Assembly: GCA_040754295.1 (NCBI GenBank)
Contig: JBFMCQ010000017.1
Location: 1-58,030 of the forward strand
From: Solimonas sp040754295
GTDB lineage: Bacteria; Pseudomonadota; Gammaproteobacteria; Nevskiales; Nevskiaceae
Direction of reading: 5' to 3'
DNA length: 58,030 bases
Positions 18,073 to 24,897 of this stretch are shown here, piece after piece (the first letter of the stretch is position 1; each line of letters begins with the position of its first letter). Below the pieces are notes generated by a model. It was not told where the DNA came from and searched no databases. It was given only the letters and a program-made list of their open reading frames with translations. Both the position numbers and the translations under genes were made by a program.

Positions 18073-18528
18073 TCAGCCCGGCTGCGGACTGCACAGCTCG
18101 GTGACGCGCTGCTGCGTCTGCTGGATCAGCTGCAGGCGCTCCTTGGTGCTGTATTCCTTCTCCTTGCCTTCGGCATCGCGCTCGACGATCTTCGTCGCAT
18201 TGCGGTAGGACTCGAGCTGCTCGCGCGCGCGCGCGCACTCTTCGGCGCGCAGCTGCGGGCTGATCGCGGCGCCGGCGCCCGCGCCTTCATCCTCGACCGC
18301 CGCGTCGGACGTGGCGTCGCGGGCTTGGGTGGCGTCCGCCGCTGCCGGCTCGGCAGCCGCAGCTTCGGCAGTGCCCGGCGCATTGAGATCGATCGCCGTC
18401 CAGCCCGGCCTCGGCGTATCGCTGAAGTGCACGCGGCCATTCGGGTCGACCCACTTGTAGACCTGGCCCGCGCTCGCTGCGAACGCCGCCGCCGCGATCA
18501 CAGCGAAGCACATCAGTTTCACGCGCAT
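18073..18528 (-). CDS. DUF4124-domain periplasmic protein
   Basis: 151 aa. A signal peptide (about 1-20) is followed by VYKWVDPNGRVHFSDTPRPG, the DUF4124 signature, then an Ala/Asp-rich linker and a charged coiled-coil-like tail (about 90-145). DUF4124 proteins are common in gammaproteobacteria, often repeated in a genome, with no firm function. It is convergent with speE. Confidence 0.8.
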   Translation of the reverse strand: MRVKLMCFAVIAAAAFAASAGQVYKWVDPNGRVHFSDTPRPGWTAIDLNAPGTAEAAAAEPAAADATQARDATSDAAVEDEGAGAGAAISPQLRAEECARAREQLESYRNATKIVERDAEGKEKEYSTKERLQLIQQTQQRVTELCSPQPG

Positions 18529-18689
18529 GCCCGGGCCTTAACTGAGGGGTAACATCGGCGAGTCTAGTACGATTCGGGTGCCGCGGAACACCGGCATGCC
18601 TGCACGGCGTCCATGCACCGACGGCCGGAGAACGGCCATCCACGACGCACGACCGCGGCCTGCGCGAACAGGAATCGCCGCAGTCGCGC

Positions 18690-19028
18690 TTAAACGGCGT
18701 CGACGCCGGACTCGCCGGTGCGGATGCGCACCGTCTGGTCGAGGTCGTAGATAAAGATCTTGCCGTCGCCGATCTGACCGGTCTTGGCCGCCTTGAGGAT
18801 CGCTTCGACAGCCTTGTCGGCCATCTCGGGCGCAACCGCGACCTCGATCTTGATCTTCGGCAGCAGATCGACGGTGTACTCGGCGCCGCGATACAGCTCG
18901 GTGTGTCCTTTCTGCCGCCCGAAGCCGCGGACCTCGGTCACGGTCATGCCGTGCACGCCGATGTCGGACAAAGCCTCGCGAACCGCGTCGAGCTTGAACG
19001 GCTTGATGATCGCGATGAGCATTTTCAT
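18690..19028 (-). CDS. glnK: P-II nitrogen regulatory protein (GlnK/GlnB)
   Basis: 112 aa, full P-II length. The T-loop ELYRGAEY carries Tyr51, the uridylylation site of GlnB/GlnK, and GDGKIF is the nucleotide-binding B-loop. It senses 2-oxoglutarate and ATP/ADP and plugs AmtB in the closed state. It lies downstream of amtB but beyond a terminator (19120-19142), so it probably has its own promoter. Confidence 0.93.
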   Translation of the reverse strand: MKMLIAIIKPFKLDAVREALSDIGVHGMTVTEVRGFGRQKGHTELYRGAEYTVDLLPKIKIEVAVAPEMADKAVEAILKAAKTGQIGDGKIFIYDLDQTVRIRTGESGVDAV

Positions 19029-19112
19029 GGCTAGTCACCTTCGTTTCGTGTCGCCTGCGAGTGTATGGCCGCGCCGCGCAAATGTCGAAGCGAGGGACGT
19101 GCCGCACACGCA

Positions 19113-19142
19113 CAAAAAAGGGGCGGACGCGACGTCCGCCCC
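19113..19142 (-). terminator. Rho-independent terminator after amtB
   Basis: GGGGCGGACG (19120-19129), loop CGA, CGTCCGCCCC (19133-19142): a perfect 10-bp stem. Read on the minus strand it is followed by six T (complement of 19114-19119). Confidence 0.85.
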
Positions 19143-19177
19143 AACCCACCGGAGGAGAATTCGGTGTGGTGCAGCGA

Positions 19178-20611
19178 TTAGGTCTTGAACTCGGGATAGG
19201 CCTCGAGGCCGCATTCCGAGAGATCCACGCCCTCGTGCTCTTCTTCGGGCGTCACGCGCAGACCCATCACGAGCTTGAGGATGGCCCAGACAATCAGGCT
19301 GGCGACGAAGACGAAGATCAGGATCGTGACCAGACCGAGCAGCTGGCTGCCGATCGTGGCGTCCTCGTTGGTGAGCGTCACCGCGATCAGACCCCACATG
19401 CCGACGACGCCGTGCACGGAGATCGCACCGACCGGATCGTCGATCTTGAGCTTGTCGAGGCCGACGATCGAGAACACCACGATCAAGCCGCCGACGGCGC
19501 CGATCAGCGTCGCGGCGAGCGGCGAAGGCGTGAGCGGCTCGGCCGTGATCGAAACAAGGCCCGCGAGTGCACCGTTGAGCGCCATCGTCAGATCGGCTTT
19601 CTTGAACAGCGCGCGTGCGAGCAGCAGCGCCGCGATCAGGCCGCCGCAGGCCGCCATGTTGGTGTTGACGATGACCAGCGCGACCGCGTTGGCCTCGTCG
19701 ACGTTGGCAACCTTGAGCTCCGAGCCGCCGTTGAAGCCGAACCAGCCGAGCCAGAGGATGAAGGTGCCCAGCGCCGACAGCGGCAGGTTCGCGCCCGGAA
19801 TCGGGTTGATCTTGCCGTCCGGACCGTACTTGCCGGCGCGCGGTCCGAGCAGCAGCACGCCGGCCAGCGCCGCGGCACCGCCCGTCATGTGCACCACGCC
19901 CGATCCCGCGAAGTCGAGGAAGCCGGCCTCGTTGAGAAAGCCGCCGCCCCACTTCCAAAAGCCCTGCAGCGGGTAAATGAAGCCGGTCATGAAAATCGCG
20001 AAGACGAAGAACGTCATCAGCTTCATGCGCTCGGCCACGGCGCCGGAGACGATCGACATCGCGGTCGCGACGAACACGACCTGGAAGAAGAAGTCCGACA
20101 GCGTCGAGTAGTACGGCGCATCCTCGCCACCCGCGAGCACCGCGTCGACGGCGTTGTCGTCCTTGCCGAGCAAGCCGCCGAAGCCCGGAAAGTACGGGCT
20201 CATCGCCTCGCCCGGATACATGATCTGGTAGCCGATGAGCATGTACATGACGCAGGCGACCGCGAACAGGCCGATGTTCTTGGTCAGGATCTCGGCCGTG
20301 TTCTTGGCGCGCACGAGGCCTGCCTCGAGCATCGCGAAGCCTGCGGCCATCCACATGACCAGCGCACCCATCATGAGAAAGTAGAAGGTGTCGAGCGCGT
20401 AGGCGAGCTCGGTCGTCGAGACCGGCGCCGCTTCTTCTTCGGCGACCTCTTCGGCGGCCTCCTCGACCTGCGCGACCTCGACTTCGACCGGTTCGGCGGC
20501 CTCCATCGTCTCGGTGATCGTTTCGGCGGCTTCCACGCCGTCCTGCCCCCAAGCCGGCGCGAGGCCGCAGAGCGCGACCAGCGTCAGCACGCTGAATAGC
20601 TTACGCATCAT
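19178..20611 (-). CDS. amtB: Ammonium transporter AmtB with acidic periplasmic N-terminal extension
   Basis: 477 aa. A cleavable signal peptide (about 1-22) and an unusual Glu/Ala/Val-rich stretch (about 24-66) precede the Amt core of 11 helices. The pore twin histidines are in VVHMTGG and VHGVVG. Amt proteins conduct ammonium and are shut by P-II. The start is MMRKLF (ATG 20611 or 20608). It lies 19 nt after an upstream P-II gene and is followed by its own terminator. The acidic spacer is longer than in E. coli AmtB. Confidence 0.92.
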   Translation of the reverse strand: MMRKLFSVLTLVALCGLAPAWGQDGVEAAETITETMEAAEPVEVEVAQVEEAAEEVAEEEAAPVSTTELAYALDTFYFLMMGALVMWMAAGFAMLEAGLVRAKNTAEILTKNIGLFAVACVMYMLIGYQIMYPGEAMSPYFPGFGGLLGKDDNAVDAVLAGGEDAPYYSTLSDFFFQVVFVATAMSIVSGAVAERMKLMTFFVFAIFMTGFIYPLQGFWKWGGGFLNEAGFLDFAGSGVVHMTGGAAALAGVLLLGPRAGKYGPDGKINPIPGANLPLSALGTFILWLGWFGFNGGSELKVANVDEANAVALVIVNTNMAACGGLIAALLLARALFKKADLTMALNGALAGLVSITAEPLTPSPLAATLIGAVGGLIVVFSIVGLDKLKIDDPVGAISVHGVVGMWGLIAVTLTNEDATIGSQLLGLVTILIFVFVASLIVWAILKLVMGLRVTPEEEHEGVDLSECGLEAYPEFKT

Positions 20612-20630
20612 TGTTGACTCCCCAGTGTGT

Positions 20631-20969
20631 TTAGAGCGCGTCCTTACCGGTCTCACCCGTGCGGATACGGATGGCCTGGTCCAGACTGAAGACGAAGATT
20701 TTTCCGTCGCCGATCTTCCCCGTGTGCGCGGCCTTGGTGATGGCGTCGATGGCGGCGTCGAGCTTGTCGTCGGCCACGGCCACCTCGATCTTCACCTTCG
20801 GCAGAAAATCCACCACGTACTCGGCGCCGCGATAGAGCTCGGTGTGGCCCTTCTGGCGTCCGAAGCCCTTCACTTCCGTCACCGTAATGCCGGCCACGCC
20901 GATATCCGAGAGTGCCTCTCGCACCTCGTCCAGCTTGAACGGCTTGATGATGGCTGCGATCAATTTCAT
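20631..20969 (-). CDS. glnB: P-II nitrogen regulatory protein, second copy
   Basis: 112 aa, close to the copy at 18690 and with the same T-loop ELYRGAEY and B-loop GDGKIF. The ATG at 20969 has an AGGAG 8 nt upstream; an ATG 6 nt earlier is the alternative. It is the first gene of a glnB/K-amtB unit, the classic arrangement for an AmtB-gating P-II. Which copy is GlnB and which GlnK cannot be decided from this stretch. Confidence 0.92.
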   Translation of the reverse strand: MKLIAAIIKPFKLDEVREALSDIGVAGITVTEVKGFGRQKGHTELYRGAEYVVDFLPKVKIEVAVADDKLDAAIDAITKAAHTGKIGDGKIFVFSLDQAIRIRTGETGKDAL

Positions 20970-21180
20970 GGACATCACTCCTGAGTCGGAAAGCAGTCTC
21001 CCGCCAGATGAGCTTTCGGACTCCGGCGGCCGGACTGGGGGAAAGCACGGAGCATGCCAGCCTCGGGCGTCGCTGAAGTACGAGCCGGGCAGCATTCGGT
21101 CGGCCATGTGCACCTAAATGGTGCGCTTCGTCCGAGTTGGTGCGCGCGCAGGGCCGCTTCAACCGAGTTCCGCGCCGGCC

Positions 21181-21278
21181 AAAATTGCGTTGGCCGCGGA
21201 TGAGCACGGACAAACACGGATAGACGGGCTGTTTTCCGCGCGCCCGCATGCCAGCATACGGATTGCAGCTCGTCGCGC
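21181..21278. repeat. Dispersed intergenic repeat, copy 2 (half element)
   Basis: It matches 133-231: TTGGCC[A/G]CGGATGA[A/G]CACGGA, then GGCTGTTTTCCGCGCGCCCGCATGCC in place of GCTGCTTTTCAGC...GCATGCC. The right palindromic arm found at 246-280 is absent. It occupies the gap between the P-II gene and ubiK; I see no gene in 20970-21343. Confidence 0.6.
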
Positions 21279-21343
21279 CGGTCGCCTCGTCCGCGCCACG
21301 CCGCGGGCTTGAAACTTCAAACCCGACCCTCGAAACTCGCCGC

Positions 21344-21607
21344 ATGGACGCCCATCAGCTCGAAGATCTGGCTGCAAAACTCTCGCAGCTGCTGCCGCAG
21401 GGCCTGCAAGGCATGCGCCGCGAGCTCGAAGACAATTTCCGCGCGGTATTGCGCGCGAACCTCGAAAAATGGGATCTGGTCTCGCGCGAGCGCTTCGACG
21501 CGCAGGCCGAGCTGCTGAGCCGCACGCAGAGCAAGCTCGCGGCGATGGAGCGGCGTCTGGCGGTCCTCGAGCAGAAGCTCGCGCCGGCGGACGGCGGGCG
21601 CGCGTAA
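21344..21607 (+). CDS. ubiK: Ubiquinone biosynthesis accessory factor UbiK (BMFP/YqiC)
   Basis: 87 aa. It is a single long amphipathic helix pair with LEDLAAKLSQLLPQG, LEDNFRAVLRANLEKWDLVSREEF-type pattern and a C-terminal coiled coil (LAAMERRLAVLEQKL), typical of YqiC/UbiK. It forms a complex with UbiJ that assists aerobic ubiquinone synthesis and binds lipid. The ATG at 21344 is the family start. It sits just before comM. Confidence 0.85.
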   Translation: MDAHQLEDLAAKLSQLLPQGLQGMRRELEDNFRAVLRANLEKWDLVSRERFDAQAELLSRTQSKLAAMERRLAVLEQKLAPADGGRA

Positions 21608-21667
21608 GGTCAAGCACAGAAGCGGTGCAGACCCCGCACCGGCCGGTCGGCTTCAAGGGAGGCTCGC

Positions 21668-23176
21668 ATGGCACAGCTCGCGACCCTGCTGTCGCGCGCG
21701 CAGAACGGACTGGAAGCGGACCTGGTCACCGTCGAGGTGCACCTTGCACCGGGCCTGCCCGGCCTGGGCATCGTCGGGCTGCCCGAAGCCGCGGTGCGCG
21801 AAGCCAAGGATCGCGTCAAGGCCGCGATCACGACCTGCGGCTACCGCTTTCCGGTCCAGCGCATCACCTGCAATCTCGCACCCGCCGATCTGCCCAAGGA
21901 AGGCACGCGCTTCGACCTGGCGATCGCGCTCGGCATCCTCGCGGCGTCGGAGCAGATTCCGCTCGAGCGTCTGGCCGGCATCGAGGTGCTCGGCGAACTG
22001 TCGCTCTCGGGCGAAGTGCGCGCGGTGCCGGGTACGCTGCCGGCGGCGCTCAAGTCCGCTGTCGCCGGCCATGCACTGCTGGTGCCGGCCGCCAACGTCG
22101 CCGAAGCCTGCCTGGCGCCTGCAGCGCGCGTCTTCGCCGCCGCGCATCTGGGCACGCTCTGCGCCGAGCTGCACGAGAACCGGCTGGCCAGCGCACGGGC
22201 CGCGCCGCCGCAGGCCGGCGACGCCACTGCACCGGACCTCGCCGACGTCCGCGGCCAGGCGCAGGCCAAGCGCGCACTCGAAGTGGCCGCCGCGGGCGGA
22301 CACTCGCTGCTGCTCGTCGGCCCACCCGGCGCCGGCAAGTCGATGCTGGCGCAGCGGCTGCCCGGCATCCTGCCGCCGCTGAGCGAAACCGAAGCGCTGG
22401 AGGTTGCCGCGGTCGCGTCGATCAGCCGCGGCGGCTTCGATGCACGCGATTGGGGCCGGCGGCCGTACCGCGCGCCACACCATACCGCGTCCGGCGTGGC
22501 GCTGGTCGGCGGCGGCAGCACACCACGACCGGGCGAGATCACGCTCGCCCATCACGGCGTACTGTTTCTCGACGAGCTGCCGGAGTTCGATCGGCGCAGC
22601 CTCGAAGTGCTGCGCGAGCCGCTGGAGAGCGGCCGCATCACCGTTTCGCGGGCCGCGCGCCAGGTCGACTACCCGGCGCGTTTCCAGCTCGTCGCGGCCT
22701 GTAACCCGTGTCCCTGCGGCTGGCTGGGCGATGTCTCCGGCCGCTGCCGCTGCACGCCTGAGCAGGTATCGCGCTACCGCGCGAAGATCTCCGGCCCGCT
22801 GCTCGACCGCATCGACCTGCAACTGTTCGTGCCGCGCGTGGACCCGGCGCAGCTCGGCACCCGTGCGGCAGCGGCCGAAGCCAGCGCCGACGTGCGCGCG
22901 CGCGTGATCGCCGCGCGCCGTCTACAGCTCGAGCGCCAGGGCTGCACCAACGCGCAGCTGCACGGCCAGGCGCTGGACCGCCACGCACGGCCGGATCGCG
23001 AGGCCGAGCAGCTGCTGCAGGCGGCGATGGCCCGCCACCTGCTGACTGCGCGCTCCTACCACCGCTGCCTGCGCGTCGCGCGCACGCTCGCCGATCTCGA
23101 GAACACGCCCGCGATCGGCGCCGCGCACGCCGCCGAGGCGCTGCGCTACCGCGAGCTGGACCGGCCGGCGCCGTAA
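21668..23176 (+). CDS. comM: ComM/YifB-family Mg-chelatase-like AAA+ ATPase
   Basis: 502 aa and apparently intact. An N-terminal Lon-protease-like domain (about 1-165) precedes the AAA+ Mg-chelatase module with Walker A GPPGAGKS near 218, Walker B VLFLDELPEF, and the zinc-like CNPCPCGW...CRCTP cluster. ComM is a helicase that promotes branch migration during natural transformation. Its last 470 bp (from 22707) are repeated exactly at 31325-31794. comM is a known integration target for islands in other bacteria, such as AbaR elements in Acinetobacter. Confidence 0.93.
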   Translation: MAQLATLLSRAQNGLEADLVTVEVHLAPGLPGLGIVGLPEAAVREAKDRVKAAITTCGYRFPVQRITCNLAPADLPKEGTRFDLAIALGILAASEQIPLERLAGIEVLGELSLSGEVRAVPGTLPAALKSAVAGHALLVPAANVAEACLAPAARVFAAAHLGTLCAELHENRLASARAAPPQAGDATAPDLADVRGQAQAKRALEVAAAGGHSLLLVGPPGAGKSMLAQRLPGILPPLSETEALEVAAVASISRGGFDARDWGRRPYRAPHHTASGVALVGGGSTPRPGEITLAHHGVLFLDELPEFDRRSLEVLREPLESGRITVSRAARQVDYPARFQLVAACNPCPCGWLGDVSGRCRCTPEQVSRYRAKISGPLLDRIDLQLFVPRVDPAQLGTRAAAAEASADVRARVIAARRLQLERQGCTNAQLHGQALDRHARPDREAEQLLQAAMARHLLTARSYHRCLRVARTLADLENTPAIGAAHAAEALRYRELDRPAP

Positions 23177-23358
23177 CGGAAAAAGGGCCGCGCGAGGCGG
23201 CCCTTTCGTCACACCGGATTTCGATCGATCAGAGGTCGAAGGAGTAGCCGCCGCTGACGACGGCCTTCGGATCGTCGTCGTCGAGGTCGGTCGCCACGAA
23301 GGCCAGCCCCATCGTGAAACCGTTGCCGGCGTCTGCAGACAGACCTACGCTGTAGTCG
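22707..23358. repeat. Left copy of the comM-3'/torF-3' duplication
   Basis: Bases 22707-23194 are identical to 31325-31812 by direct comparison (offset 8618). From 23195 to about 23358 the copies differ at a few positions, then diverge inside the torF-like genes. The two copies bracket the low-G+C island. Confidence 0.95.
23182..23206. terminator. Bidirectional terminator between comM and torF relic
   Basis: AAAGGGCCGC (23182-23191), loop GCGAG, GCGGCCCTTT (23197-23206). The A/T ends let it work in both directions, for convergent comM and torF. An equivalent copy is at 31800-31824. Confidence 0.8.
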
Positions 23359-23610
23359 ACGATGTCTTCGAGCTCATCGTCCGCGACGCCGTCGTCATTG
23401 GCATCGTCGTCGTCGAACGTCTGCTGGCCCACATGCAAATCAAGGCTCAGCTTCTCGGACATTGGGAAGGACAGATCCAGATACGGATAGATCACCGGCT
23501 CATCGCTCGTATCGAAGTAGTCGGCAAAGCTTGTAGTAAAGACCGAGCGTAGCCGAGCCGTACGACAGGGACGCATAGCCCTCGACCGTGTTGTTCGATC
23601 TGCGATCTGC
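23229..23610 (-). pseudogene. Truncated, frameshifted TorF-family porin gene
   Basis: The C-terminal part (23229 to about 23525, ending DDDDPKAVVSGGYSFDL) aligns with the intact TorF protein at 31847-32539. Upstream, the matching stretch NNTVEGYASLSYGSATLGLYYK lies in another frame, so there is a frameshift near 23525-23540. Beyond about 23610 homology stops, so the signal peptide and first half are missing. An Asp-rich insert (DDDDANDDGVADDE) shows it is a paralogue rather than an exact copy. Confidence 0.75.
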
Positions 23611-23721
23611 AGCTACGATCTGACCTTCTGCAGGCACAGATATGGTGAGGTCTCCACGCTCCACTTGCGCTAAGCGCGGATCGCTACGCCGATCTGTGCT
23701 GCCCGGTGCTGGACGTGATTC

Positions 23722-23803
23722 GGCCAGCGCTACCACTGGAGCCTGATGCAGGTCGAATATGCCACCGATCTGATCTTCCGCTCGCCCGAGACGCTGCAGG
23801 ATC
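23722..23803 (+). pseudogene. Fragment of a mobile-DNA-associated hypothetical protein family
   Basis: One frame reads GQRYHWSLMQVEYATDLIF then RSPETLQDQ. From memory this matches an internal segment of a widespread repetitive protein family containing '[R]YHWS[L/I]MQVEYATDLVF'. Only about 27 codons remain, at the left edge of the island between the torF relic and the hydrolase gene. The family function is not known to me. Confidence 0.4.
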
Positions 23804-24872
23804 AGGGCGGGTCGTCGCCGTGGTTATTACCAGCATCCCAGCCCCGCGGCGGCACGGCTACGGAAAGCTTATCCCTAAACCAGCTCACGACTTCGGCGTC
23901 GACCTCGTCCTGATGCTCGACTAGGCTGTGGCTGCCACCCTCGTATACGACGAGCTTGTACGGACGGGCCAGATCTTGTAGCCGCGAAGCAAACGAGAGC
24001 GCCTGCTGTGCTGACACCCGGTCGTCGGCTTGCCCATGAAGCACTAGGATTGGCGCTGACGCCGGTAACTCGTTTACCCACCCGATCGCAGACCGGCTTG
24101 CCAAGGCGCTTTCCTTCTCTTGCTCGTAATTGGGAATCCTCTGTCGATAGACCCTCTCCATCTCCGGACGAAATCGCAATGTCGCCGCAAGATCAACGGG
24201 CGTCGATACGACCGCAATTGTCGCAAACCGGTCGGAGCGCCTTGCCGCCAGCAGTGCCATCATTCCCCCACGACTCCAGCCTATAATCCCTAGCTTCTTG
24301 TGATTTACCTGCGGCATCTCCTCGATTATTGGAATCAGGCCAAGCACATCGTCAACGTCCATACCGCCGAACTCGTCGGCTCCATAGTCGACTGAGGGGC
24401 CCCAGTTTCCGTACTTGATGCCCCTGTACTGCGTTCCAATCACAAAAAAACCCTTGGCGGCGAGCGGAAAGACGGCGCGCATCAGGTACGCCGGAGTAGC
24501 AGCTCCGAATGTGCCGTTTCCACCTCGGTTCACTATGATCGCCGGATACGGCGTCGTCGGCGAGTTTCTGGGCTTGGCATAAAAGCCGCGGACCATCACA
24601 CCGTCAACGAGATAGTCAAACCACGCACACTCTAAGGTCGCCTTATAACCGTCGTACTCGGCTTCCGGAAACTGTACTTCGAACTCGTCCTTGTTGAGCG
24701 CGGGATTGCGGGAACTGAGGGCGCTCACCCACTGTTCATAATCGCCGAATGGTCCGTCGTAGCACGAGTACGTGGTTCGAACCTTCGGTGCGTCTCCCGC
24801 AATGCCGACCAGCGGCAGGCTCGCCAGTCCGATCAGCCAGATCGCCAGTAGCGACGGAGTTTTGAGCTTCAT
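23802..24872 (-). CDS. Secreted S9-like alpha/beta hydrolase of the RiPP cluster
   Basis: 356 aa. A signal peptide (about 1-25, LLAIWLIGLASLPLVGIAGDA) precedes a single alpha/beta-hydrolase domain with nucleophile GWSRGG, acid in HGQADDRVS and His in GGSHSLVEH. It resembles the catalytic domain of S9 prolyl oligopeptidases without the propeller. The ATG at 24872 has AAGGAG 9 nt upstream and lies 25 nt after the exporter stop, so it is last in the operon. It could trim the exported peptide, hydrolyse a modified form as self-protection (compare lasso peptide isopeptidases, also S9), or act on another substrate. The role is inference. Confidence 0.75.
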   Translation of the reverse strand: MKLKTPSLLAIWLIGLASLPLVGIAGDAPKVRTTYSCYDGPFGDYEQWVSALSSRNPALNKDEFEVQFPEAEYDGYKATLECAWFDYLVDGVMVRGFYAKPRNSPTTPYPAIIVNRGGNGTFGAATPAYLMRAVFPLAAKGFFVIGTQYRGIKYGNWGPSVDYGADEFGGMDVDDVLGLIPIIEEMPQVNHKKLGIIGWSRGGMMALLAARRSDRFATIAVVSTPVDLAATLRFRPEMERVYRQRIPNYEQEKESALASRSAIGWVNELPASAPILVLHGQADDRVSAQQALSFASRLQDLARPYKLVVYEGGSHSLVEHQDEVDAEVVSWFRDKLSVAVPPRGWDAGNNHGDDPP

Positions 24873-24897
24873 TTCGCGGTTCTCCTTCGCTTTCCCG

